Shown here one piece after another: positions 22,028 to 32,415 of a DNA stretch of 64,000 nt. Within the stretch, counting starts at the first letter, position 1. The number at the start of each line of letters is the position of its first letter. The DNA is from Trichosporon coremiiforme (taxonomy: Eukaryota; Basidiomycota; Tremellomycetes; Trichosporonales; Trichosporonaceae): the NCBI GenBank assembly GCA_039545355.1, contig BCJJ01000030.1, positions 189,954 through 253,953 of the forward strand, given 5' to 3'. A program made the translations under genes and the position numbers. The notes under the pieces are model-generated. The model saw only the letters and a program-made list of their open reading frames with translations, was not told the origin of the DNA and searched no databases.

Positions 22028-22839
22028 TCAGGGTGTGCCGGGGCCCGAATTCTGAGAGGGTGACTCGACGACGGCGAGGAGCTCGGACTGACTCACGCCG
22101 ATGGGCGCTATATCGGCAACCCGCGAGCAAGGATCGAGCAGACCTGCGTAAACGAGGCTGAGGTCAGCTAACGGTTTTTCACCAAGTACCTTACCGGTAG
22201 GTCGAGGTTTCCTCACCTCTCGACACCTGCTTAGCGTAACCCTCGGAGAGGCGCGACAGCCTGACGCGGCCAGTGACGGTACAGCCAATCTTCGTGCCGT
22301 TGACGCCGCGGATGACAATCCTGATCTTGTCACCGGTCGTGTCGACGTTGCGGGCAGCATCAGATGGCGCAGCGCGGTTGACGGGCGCGCCAGACAGGAC
22401 GACATCCGAGGACGCGTCCCACGGCCCAAAGTCGACGCGGCGCGCCATGATGATATCAACGAGTGTGCGTTCGGGTCCAACGGCGGCGAAAGGTGTGCTG
22501 ATGCTGGGCTTATCAGCTCGATCCCGCCCCAGGAAAGCTGCACTCACCGCAGGTCATACTCAACCTTCTTCAGGCGCTGCCACATCGCTCCGAGCTCCTT
22601 CACGGCCGTAAAGGGCGCAGCTTCCGACGATAACGCTGGAGTCGGGGTCGCGCAGCTCGACGCGGAGACTGCAGTCAGCCATGAGTCATCAGAGCGGAAG
22701 AGGAGCTTTGGTCCGAGTCGGCGTGAGAGTAGAGGTGTGCTTCCCCTGCGAGAGCGGAGTCGTCGGAGGAGAACTCGGTGTCTGACGTAGGCGAGGGCTG
22801 GGAGGCTTGTGGTCGTCTTGGCCGCGAGGGAGAAGGCAT
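22028..22839 (-). CDS. Unknown protein, three to four exons, 5' end unresolved
   Basis: Two 3' junctions are well supported. The exon ending at 22548 joins 22503-22195 (GTGAGT donor, CCCAG acceptor), which joins 22157-22028 (GTAAGG donor, GCTGACCTCAG acceptor) in one frame to TGA. That frame reads FTAVKELGAMWQRLKKVEYD, then RTLVDIIMARRVDFGPWDAS, then GDKIRIVIRGVNGTKIG. Upstream it lacks a Met before a stop. One candidate start (MADCSLRVELRDPD, 22682) lies in a frame offset by one. The other (MPSPSRPRRPQ, 22839) needs a splice with no good donor. Either a non-consensus intron, a sequencing frameshift or early decay is involved. No family is recognised. Confidence 0.45.
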
Positions 22840-23079
22840 CGCGCTGTTGAGAAGCAGTGCGAGGTGAGAAGAATGATGGAGATGTGATCAGGGCGGCGAA
22901 AGTCTGACGGAGTCACATGAGGTTCTCGATCACAGGTGCCGATATACCGATTGACGAGAACTGGCTCCGCAGAACTTTAAATGCGAACACAGCACTTGTT
23001 GCCAACAGAAAATGGATGCGCCTGAGCATATATGGGGTATCTACAGTTAACTATGGCAGTTGCCCTTGAACTGGACCTG

Positions 23080-24095
23080 TTACTCGCTGTTGGACGAGTG
23101 GAGCTCCTCAGACGGGTCGTTGGCGCGGACTACACTCAGGTAAACGACGGTATCGTTCTTCTTGATGAAGGCACCGAACCCCTGGAGATGAGGGATCAGG
23201 GTTCTGCTGGAGTGGTAGCGGACTCTGGGTAATCAGCACTTGCACGGAGGTTCTGCTTCCATTAGGCTCTCGAGACCCAAACATTGGCCGGCGCGTAAGG
23301 CTCAAGGATTCTTTCAACACAGGCGCGGCGTTCAACATATGCTCCTGATCAGCTACTGGCGAGATCACTCAGTCTAGGAGACAGTAGAGCAACGGATGCA
23401 TCCGGCTGGTTCCTCGATTACTTGCGGTTCTTTCTTTGCATCAGGAACACGACCTCCTGTTTACCGGGCAGCAGGATCTGGCGGGCCTGAAGATTGTCGG
23501 GGACGACGATGCAGTCATCGTACAGTATGTTCCAGCGCTTCGGATTGCGTCCGCGTTTCTTGCCCCAGAATCTGCGCACGTTGATCATCTCAGCCTTGGG
23601 CAGGACGCAGAGGACGGTGCGCTCGTTGTCGTCATCGAGAATCGCGATGCGGATCAGGTCCGATGTCAGCTAGGACTTGGGGCGCGAAGTAGAGAACCAT
23701 CGGGAACATTGGAATCGGAGGACTTGTGCTGCACCTTAAGCACGACATCGGCAGTGTCGGATGGCACAAAGAGGAGCTGGGACACGGTGTCGGAGCTGGG
23801 CATCGGGCCACAGGCGCTGGGGAGTCTGTACGGTCAGCTACTAGAAGCGTGTCTAGCTGTGCGCACCTCAGCCTCTCCGGGTTGACTGCGACACTGCTAC
23901 CCTGGCTCTCGACGTAGGTACTCTATACTTTGAAGAAGCCCTTCATGGTGATTGAGGGTCGAACCATGAGGGTGAGCTGGGTGTCCTCTTCCCCGCCCGT
24001 CACAACGCCCCTTTCCGTGTACAGCCTTCATGCTTCAGAGGAGATTGCAAGACGCAGAAGAACATGAAGTGCGTTGCGTTCTGCGAGGAAGCCAT
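23080..24095 (-). pseudogene. Degenerate multi-exon gene, identity unknown
   Basis: Coding-like blocks with good codon usage lie in order but cannot be joined. A start-like block (MASSQNATHFMFF, ATG at 24095) shifts frame into TGGEEDTQLTLMVRPSITM, which hits an in-frame TAG at 23925-23923. VESQGSSVAVNPERLR then joins LPSACGPMPSSDTVSQLLF through a good intron (about 23873-23831). Near 23660-23670 a branch point is followed by CGG where CAG is expected. The next block (IRIAILDDDNERTVLCVLPK, then RRFWGKKRGRNPKRW) ends at a GTAATC donor. Two more blocks (ILEPYAPANVWVSRA and GFGAFIKKNDTVVYLS) follow out of phase, to a stop at 23082-23080. Several independent lesions suggest loss of function. No family is recognised. 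Confidence 0.45.
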
Positions 24096-25191
24096 GGTAT
24101 CCATGCATGGGTGTAAGACGGTAGGTCGCATCTCCCTTCCTCACGCAGTCTCGGCAAATTTCGGCTGCTCATCGGCGAATTAGATAAGAACTGACAAGCA
24201 CTCTACGCGGAGATGTCATGCTCATCTACGCGCTGACTCGATCACCGCAAGCAGTAACGCTGTTTCGACCTCCTTCACCCGAAGGAATGTCTGCTCGGAA
24301 CAATCAGAACAATCGTCGCTTGCATATCTCGGCCCTTCTTTGGTCCTTCATCCCCCGATCTCGCCGACCCCTGGCTCCGTCTCAGGTGGGAACAGGGGTG
24401 CCAATGCCGACAAACGATCTCCGAGTGACGTTTGACACAAATCCGCGCGGCCACGGTTTCACGAACAATCGTCTGATTGATACTTGATACTCCGAGGGCA
24501 CGTCATGGGTAGGGGAACTTAGCTTGCATGCGGCATCGTGCTATTACCAATTCACGTAATGGACGTGGGGCATGTGGAGTGACGGCTGCGGCGCGCGTCA
24601 CAGAATTGAAGGTGCGTGGCTGTGAATCAGGCCCGGACATGAGGACATGAACATGAGGACTCGAGGAGCGCGGTTAAGGTTGGGAGCTGGGACGACTGGT
24701 GGCGTCGTGGGTGCGGCTGCGCGGTCCCCCCCCCAAGCTCGCCGTTGCTGACAGGGCGGCGTGGGGCAGCGTGACGGTCGTGCCTCGTGTTATCTGGGGT
24801 GCCTGGACTGGTCCAGTCCCCAAGAGATCGCAGAGATGGAACCATGTAATAGCCATGTCTGAGGAAGCTCCATGCCCACAAAGACGGGGGCCTGCAGACA
24901 TTGTATGCATGTTCCAGGTCTGCTTTGCCGTCGCTTGTCGCAGGCTGAAACCGCAGTGTCAGGAATGCAATCGGCTCGGCGAATTCCCACTTCGAACGAT
25001 GCTTCGTTAGCCGGAGCCGGTCTGCGAACCGGGTGAGGGGACGTTATTGTGCCCTGGCGTCCGGTGCTATAAGTCCGGTGTTGCTGCATCTCGCAGCCCC
25101 CATCAGTTCTTTTCTGTGTCCGCTCTCACTTTTACTGGGCCACTCCTTAACAATCGAAGTTTCGTTACTGAAGTCTATCGCAAGCAGCATC
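24096..25191. other. Intergenic, no gene seen
   Basis: About 1.1 kb between the pseudogene (minus) and a small plus-strand gene. The 84- to 103-codon frames on both strands near 24627-25010 overlap each other and show no motif. A C-homopolymer lies near 24727. Confidence 0.45.
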
Positions 25192-25721
25192 ATGACCTCA
25201 GTCTGCCCGCCACCATATGCCTTGCCACCATCACTCCCCCCATTCCCGCACCACCACATGCGCCTCCTGATCCCGTCAGAATCCCACCAGATCCCACCAG
25301 CTCTCGGCCATCTCCTCACTTCCTCCGAGTATCCCACGTTACGTCTCCACTTCGAGCAACGCGTAGCCCTGACGTACCCGCTCCGTCCAGGTCTGCTCGA
25401 CGAGCTGACACAACTCGAGTCAGACCTCTACGCCTGGAGCGGGGACGAAGCTCTCTGGGCTTGGTTGAGAGGGGTTCATGCTGAGCACAGTGAGTTTAGT
25501 CCCACATTCCCGTCTGTGGGGTAGTCGGGGAGAAGAGGAATGCGGGCTAGGCTATCGGCGATGCCGCTACGCCCAGAACAACGGTCTCGAGACCCTCGGG
25601 GTCGGGGGACATAGAGCTCATGCTGATGTCAGACACGGCCCTGCGCCTCAGACTCCGCGACGTCTCGCCCAAGGTCCTCCGGATCGTGCTCTGGTCCCAG
25701 GGCGTGGGCTGTCAAGACTGA
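25192..25721 (+). CDS. Unknown protein, 128 aa, two exons
   Basis: Exon 1 (25192-25489) reads MTSVCPPPYALPPSLPPFPH and continues with RLLIPSESHQIPPALGHLLT and LEQ-type helices to WLRGVHAEH. The donor is GTGAGT. The likely acceptor is TGCTGATGTCAG (25621-25632), giving exon 2 25633-25721, which reads TALRLRLRDVSPKVLRIVLW and ends QGVGCQD. The implied intron is 143 bp, long for this genome, so a further small exon may lie within it. The N-terminal proline/histidine stretch is low complexity; the rest could be a small helical domain. No family is recognised. Confidence 0.5.
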
Positions 25722-26256
25722 GCCGATCGCACCGACCACCGCAAAGCCTACTGCGGAGCCTACCGCTTGTTGAACTCTGGGAGCTCCGTCTCTACGTCCT
25801 TGTGTAATACTACGTTATACCATCAAAAATTCTTTGTCTTACCCCATGTACTTCTCGCTGCATCCCAGGTTTACGCTGCACAGTGTACACACTGTGCGCA
25901 ATGCACGCCGCACGGTGTGCCACACACGGCGCTGTTGCCACTGTCTCACATGTCTCGAGCTTAGGTCAGTGGCCCAGCGCTGAGTGCCGCTACACGCACA
26001 CAGATTAAGGCTGCAATAATAATAGTGTACATGCCACATGCTGATGAATGTACTACAATGCCAGTGGATGCGAACGTCTGTTGCTGTATGGGACCTGAGG
26101 GACTGAATGATGCCTATTAATACAAAGGTTGATGAGGTGAATTGATTACAGGGGTGGCCGGGGTGCAATGCCCAAATGTTGCAAGGTGGTAAATGAATAC
26201 TGGGTAGGTGGGTACTGAGGACCAGGGGGAAGTGCCGCAAGCGGAGGCTGAAAGAG
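25722..26256. other. Convergent intergenic region with a perfect palindrome
   Basis: This is the 3' side of both flanking genes. A perfect inverted repeat (25878-25897, arms GCACAGTGT/ACACTGTGC, 2-nt spacer) is followed by GC-rich partial inverted repeats to about 25935. No open frame of note. Confidence 0.5.
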
Positions 26257-28140
26257 TCACGCGCTTGGTGCCGCGAGCCTACGCTCCCTGGCAGCCTTTT
26301 CGAATGCCATCTTGTGCTCCCAAAACGAGATGCCGTAGTAGCGTCCCGTCTTGGCGAAGGCCCACTCCTCCGCCGCACGAGAAATGATTTCCTTGTCCTC
26401 CCGCGAGGGCTCTTTCCGCTTGCCCTTTGCAGGCGTGCGGCGCGACAGTGTTGGGGGTGTTGGGGGTGGTAACATCTGTGATGCCCGTGAGGACTGTGAA
26501 GGACCGGGAAGCGAGACCTGGGACAAGCCCTGTGTGGCTGTGAGCTGTGAGGAGGGTGGCAAGGAGGGAACTGCCGGTGTGCCAGGAGCTGAGATCTCCT
26601 GCTTGATGAAGTTGACGGCTGCTGTGGCGTCTGTAACGGTGGCTTCCTTCACCTTGCGCGCCGCCTCAGCGCAGGCGAGAATGTAGTCCAGTGGCTGGGG
26701 GATCTCCCTCGGCTTGCCGCTCTTCTTGACGAGGCGCATCGGCTGTGCTCCCTTCGCATTAGCGCTGGGGATGGGCAACGCTCCATCAGGAAGCGGAACG
26801 GTAGTGAGGAGGATCTGGTTCTTCGCGAAAATTGGCTTGGCGCGCTCCCGCGGTGGAGGCAGGATGAGGATCGGCTGCTCGAGACTGGGAGCCTGGCGGA
26901 GAGCGCGTTTCATCGGTGTCGAGGGTGTCAGTGTCCTGCCTGTCAGGCTGAACAGCGTCTCCTCCCGGATCGCAGGCTGAGAGCTGCTTGTGCTCGCACG
27001 TGGCGCTGCTATTCGCATGGAGCTAGGGGTTGAAGGCACGATACTGGGTGCCCAGCTCGTGTCGGAGAGGATTGAGTCGGTGCGCTCCCCCCGCTTCCGC
27101 ATGCGCTCGCCTTGTGATGGTGTCGGAGGCGGTGCAGAAAGCTGAATCACAGGTGCACCGTCAACCTGCCCATTCACTGTACCCTCGTCGTCGTCCTCGA
27201 GCTCCGTTGTCACAAAGTCCGAGCTGTCCCATAGTGCCGCGGGATACACTAACGGCACATCATCAACATCGCGCACCTCGACAATGTCCTCGCGCAGCTC
27301 ACGGAGCCGTGGTCCCGGTGTTGGGATCGCGGGCAATGGTCGATCACAGAAGGGCCGGATCTCATGGGTCGTCACTTTGTACGAGGGGAGAGAGTCAGGG
27401 AGTGGCGGAAGCGGCGGCGGCACACCCGGTGTGAGCTCCAGGCGCGGGCGGAGCAGGTCCTCGCGGAAGTCAGTCAGGGAGTGGTTGTTTTTATAGTGCA
27501 CTTCTGGTCGGAACAGGTTCAGATGTATGCAGTCTGTCGTCAGCTTTGCACTGGGCTTCGAAGCTCAGGTGTGACTCACTCTTGACCGCGCACATACAGT
27601 TCCGATAGGCGTGGTTGTCGAACACATCATGCAGCTCCTGGAAGTTGTCCCACCGCACACGGATGCCGCTGAGCCAGACGTGCGGCCACGGGGCATGCGG
27701 GTCTTTCGTCTTGCATGTCAGCGGGACGCAAGAGATGGCCGGGGAAGTGTACTCACGACCATTGCCTCGATCTTATCGAGGTGTTTTTGAAGGTGCTTAT
27801 TGTTAGCTCCAGACATTGGTGTCGAACTTACTTTAGCATGCAGATGATCGGTGATGAGCTCTGCGTCGCAGGTTTCGTCGTTGACGCGCACGGCGCACAT
27901 CTTCGCAATCGGACGCAGGCGTTCGCGGCCGGTCAGCCAGACCTCTTCGGCTGAATAGGTCTTGCCACCTTGGTTCGCCCTGGGTAGTGAGACACGATGA
28001 CTGGATGATGGAGTGAGCTGAGGTGGTAAGGCGCTCGAGCTTATTGAGTTTTGGAGGGGGTTGGGATGCGGGTGCGGGGTGCCTCGCGGCGGCGCGGGGT
28101 GCGCGGAGGGCCCACCAACGGCCCCTCCACCACCGTTCAT
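26257..28140 (-). CDS. Proline-rich protein with Cys/His-rich N-terminal region, 584 aa, four exons
   Basis: Exons: 28140-27832, 27795-27757 (39 nt), 27709-27580 and 27533-26257. Donors are GTAAGT or GTGAGT, acceptors follow CTAAC or CTGAC, and phases agree. The N-terminal 50 residues are Gly/Pro/Ser-rich. Residues 65-120 hold a charged block with Cys and His spacing (CAVRVNDETC, then DHLHAKHLQKHL) that might bind zinc. A Trp-rich block (WPHVWLSGIRVRWDNFQEL) and CMCAVK follow. The second half is disordered and proline-rich, with a basic helical C-terminus (ISFWEHKMAFEKAARERRL). A nuclear, DNA- or RNA-associated role is a guess from the basic and possible zinc-binding regions. I do not recognise the family. 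Confidence 0.7.
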
Positions 28141-28703
28141 GGCTGGATGAGGGCTGATGAGTTGAGGTGTTGAGGTGATGAGGAGGATGCAAGCGATGGG
28201 GTGGAGGCCTCGAACCTAAGGGCTGAAGGGCCTGTCATGATGGGAGCGAATCATTCTTGGATCAAGTGTGACCTGATTGATTCATAATCAGTGCATTACA
28301 TTTGGTCTGAAGCGGCGGCGGCTGGAAACGCGGCGCGACTCCTCATTTACGCTATCTCTCGCACCGCTGCACTCCTGTGCTGCGTCTGAGACGAACGCTT
28401 TCATTGTGTGAAATACAAGTCTGTTCTCTTTTGTCTTTTCTCACTGCAGCCTGATGACCCAGATGAACTTGATGGGAAGTGCTCTCACTCATCAGCACAG
28501 ATCGCTGGTTAACCGGGCGGGCAGTTTAAGTGATCTGAACCACGTGTCGGATCCACGTATCTGGGGCCACCACGCGCCTCCCCTGGCCTAGGTCTGCGTC
28601 TTGGACGACTGCACGGAGGTTCCTTGAACTGATAATCTCGATCCGTCAATAACATCCACATTTGAGTCTGTTGACCTCACCTCGCTCCTCCAACTCCGCC
28701 ACG
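28141..28703. promoter_or_regulatory. Divergent promoter region
   Basis: These 563 bp separate the start codons of the proline-rich gene (minus) and Recyclin-1 (plus), so both promoters must lie here. No canonical TATA box is obvious. Confidence 0.5.
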
Positions 28704-31700
28704 ATGGACAAGTGGGCGCCCATGGCTCCGACGAAGCCTGGCGGGCCCAGCTCCGCCGGCGGCATGTTCAGTTTCGGCGTCCTCAAACCAAACAAAGCGG
28801 GAGCTGCGACCAACGCTGCCGCCCGAGCTCGAAATGGGCCGCGAGTAGGACGATGGCCCGAAGATGTTCTAGTCAAGATTGTCGGATACCTGCCAGTGCA
28901 CGACATTCCCAACTTTGCCCGGGCAAACAGGGCGCTGGCGCGCATTGCACGTACCGAGAGTACATGGGAGCACCGATGCCGAGTGCTCGGAATCACCGAG
29001 GCCGACACAGGTGAGTTATGATGCGCCTAGCCAACTGATCCGATCAGGCAAAGAGCCCCGGGAAGGAGTGCCGAGTCCGAAGAAGCAGGTGCCGCCGAGT
29101 CCGCAGTCCTCGAAGATGGCGAGCATCAACGGCAAGCTGAACCAGGCGCAAGACGACGACGACTTCGGTGACTTCGGTGATTTTGGCGAAGCGAATGATA
29201 CCTTTGAGGAGGTCGATTTCGGGGATTTTGCAACTCCCTCCAAGCCCTCAGCGTCGAAAGAGCAGAACCTGATGGACTTTGATGCCGTTCCGCTGCCGTC
29301 ACGACCCACAGCTGGAACACGCACCCATGGTTTCTTTGCGGTATCCGCGCCGCCGCCCGGACCAAGAACGAAGCCAGGAGAGTGGTACGAGACGTACAAG
29401 CGGAGGCACGTTCGACTGCTCCCGCAATGCCTGCACCTTCGAAATTCGCCTTCGCCGTCCACAGCGCTGTCGCTGCTGTTCGCCCCTGACCCGAAAACAG
29501 CACTGGTCCCGAGCCTGTCAGAACAGGGGGACCTGCTGCTGGCGCTGTTGAGGTTCTTGTCGCCCGAAATCCAGCCAGTCAACGACTGGGGTTTCCTGAG
29601 GCAATCGCTGTTAGCCGCGGCCGACAGGTTCGACTCGACATGTCTGGTGGCGTTCGAGATGGCGGACAGCAAGAAGGACATTGAGGGGATGCAGGCTGCC
29701 GCGGACGCGAGCTGGAAGGTGTGGCAAAGCGGCGGGGGACGAAGAGAGGAATGGGAGTGCGGAAGAGTCTGGATCGAGAAGCGCAACGTTTTCTACGAGA
29801 CCGGGAAATGGGACGCCGCAGAGAACATCATGTAAGTTATTACCACAAATGTCAACATCGCTAACTCGTTCCAGCAAGGTGCCTGATCCAACAGGAACGG
29901 CGCTCGTGCGACAGCTCGACTTCACGCCAATGGATGCCTTCATGGCCCACGTACTCGAGAGCTTCAAGCTCGACTGCGAGCTGGCGATCAAAGTGTTCCC
30001 GCCGACAGCGGGCGTCGTGCTCACACTCTGCGATCGTGTCGCAGCGGACGTGATCGGAGAATACGTGCAGACGCTGCTCAGTCAGACTCGCGTCATGTCG
30101 CAGGAGCTCAGCCTGCAGGCGACCGCGGCCTCCTTCATCCAGTCATGGAAGCTCGTCGATACCACCCTCGACCTTCTCGGCGACAAGAAAACGGATGCCG
30201 AGCGAACCGCGATCGAGAATTCGGTGTACGACATGTTCGAGCAGCACATGGACGAGTACCTCGAGGACGAGACGGAATGGACGCAGAACGCTCTCAACGG
30301 TATCTGCAACGCCTGGGACGCGCAGTTGGGCACCAAGACCGGAGCGATCTCGGGTTCTGCGGAGTCTCGACTGGCGGCCGCAACATCCGGCCAGCCGCAG
30401 TTCTTGACGTCTCAGAACCCTGATCAGGTCAAGCGCAATGTGCTCGCTGGCTTCAAGGACGCCCTACTGCTGCCCGTCACCATCGTACCGCGCACAGTCT
30501 CTTTCGGTGTGAACGCCATTGTCGCCGGTGGATCACATGCCGTTGCGGGTCTCTCCATGTTGAACCCTCAGAAATGGACAGCCAGTACCTCCAGTACCAG
30601 TCAGACTAAGGGCACGACTGGGAAGATGGTCAATGGAGAGGTTGTCTTTGACACGTCAGGCGTCGACCGACCTGACTGGGAAGAAGACAAGGCGGAGAAG
30701 ATCAACATTATGACAGAGAAGGTCGACGACCTTGACCTCAACGGCAACAAGGAGGGCGCCGACGAGGAAGACGAAGTCGACAATTTGACTGTCCCTACCC
30801 CGGCTGCTGCTACCTCTGGAGCCACGACTCCCGGATCGATTGCCAGCGCTAACAACGTGAGCAACACGAACACTGACTTTGAGAGGCTGCAGCTCCTCGT
30901 CTCGCTCGACACGGCGCTCGAGCTGATCCACGGCGACCGCGAAAGTTTGAAGCGAACGGAGACGTTCGCCAAGTACCCCGGCAAGTGCGGCACCAAGGTC
31001 GTCGAGACCGTCGAGGAGCTGTTCATTCTCCTGCTCAAGGCTATCGGTGACCGACACATTGCCCCTGGCTTCCGCATTGCCACCAAGCAGATGCTTACCT
31101 ACAAGCCTGCCGAGCACGACGAGACGGCGAGCGTCGCCCCGTTACTCCAGTTCTTCGAGCTGGTGCACGTCGGAGATACGATCCAGAGCATGGTCCAGGT
31201 CTACTTTGACAAGGAAATCGCGCAGTACGTTGACAAGACCGACTTCCTGAACCCCGTCATGCGCGAGAAGAAGCGCTTCGAGGGCGTCCTGGACGATGCC
31301 GTCGCTGCTGGCCTGAACGCCGGAATCGAGGTCCTTATGAACCAGGTGAGCTATCTTGACGAGCGTCTCAGCTGACAGAGCAGGTCGAGCACATTGTGAT
31401 GACCAAGACCGGTCCGCGGGAGTACTACCCGGAGCCGGGTGTGCCTCTGGAGCTTGGGCCGACGCTAGGGTGCCGTGAGGCGATCGCGTGCTTGGAGATG
31501 CACTGCGACCTCCTGAAGGGTAGCACGTCGAAGGAGGTGCTCGAGGTGTTCTACCAGGAGGTCGGTATCCGTCTGCAGGCGATTCTGCAGCGGCACCTCA
31601 AGCGCCAGATCATCTCGCTCGAGGGCGGCTTCCAGATCATCGCCGACTTGAACGCGTACCACGCCTTTGTCGCCAGTCTGAAGCAGCAGCGCATCACCGA

Positions 31701-32018
31701 GGATTTTGCAAACCTCAAGATGCTGGGACACGTATTCATCGTGTCTGACGCAAAGGATCTGGCGCAGATCGTGCGTGATGTGACGCGCTACGGAGGCGAA
31801 TTCAGACCGGAAGAGTGGGTGAAGATAAGCTAGCTTCGGGTTGCCCCTTAACGAAAGCTGACCAGCAGCATTTACGAGTTCATCCAGCGACGAGCGGACT
31901 GGAAGAAGATCGAGAAGACTGTCGACAAGGTGAGCAGCTTATTCGTTGTGTTCGATTCAAAGCTAATGTGCAGGCGATGTATGCTCTGTCAGTTCGTGAG
32001 GATTGCGTTATCATGTAG
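28704..32018 (+). CDS. RCY1: Recyclin-1 (F-box, exocyst Sec10-like), 1033 aa, six exons
   Basis: Exons: 28704-29010, 29048-29831, 29875-31345, 31384-31814, 31866-31929 and 31974-32018. Every junction keeps frame. The fifth exon gives SIYEFIQRRADWKKIEKT and the last gives a C-terminus ending REDCVIM. An F-box lies at about residues 48-93 (GRWPEDVLVKIVGYLPVHDI). A disordered acidic segment (about 135-165) carries three FGDF motifs. The rest (about 270-1030) is the Sec10-like helical region, with VYDMFEQHMDEYLED and NQVEHIVMTKTGPREYYP. Rcy1 acts in plasma-membrane recycling through early endosomes, binding Skp1 through its F-box (yeast knowledge). The ATG at 28704 is chosen because it begins the coding bias. 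Confidence 0.9.
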
Positions 32019-32415
32019 CCAGTAGCCATGATCTCCAGCGTACCGTATGGGCTATGCATAATGACCTTTACGAGGACGAATGAATGAGACTGATGTTCCC
32101 GGATGGATGCACTCACAAATCTGTGGCTTCGGTTACTCTTTGTCTTTGTTCAGATGCAGGGACACCGGCAAACAAAGGCGGCACTGGGCGCTGTGGATTG
32201 ACGATGGGCACGCTTACCGTTGGGCCGTGGCCGTGGTTGTGGTCCATATGGTCGGGCCGGTTCGACCGGACCGAGGGACCGCGAGCCGTTAGGTGTACCG
32301 AGCCGGGGCACATGGGCGGGCACGGCGGGGCGGTTCCAATCTCATCCACTTTCTCGATCCTCTTCATCCACGGCCAAGGTTCAGTCCTGCTCTCCGCGAC
32401 AGCGGCATTCTCGCC
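32019..32415. promoter_or_regulatory. Intergenic, presumed transcription factor promoter
   Basis: Tandem genes on the plus strand flank these 397 bp. They should contain the Recyclin-1 terminator and the promoter of the Zn2Cys6 gene. No gene is seen. Confidence 0.45.
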
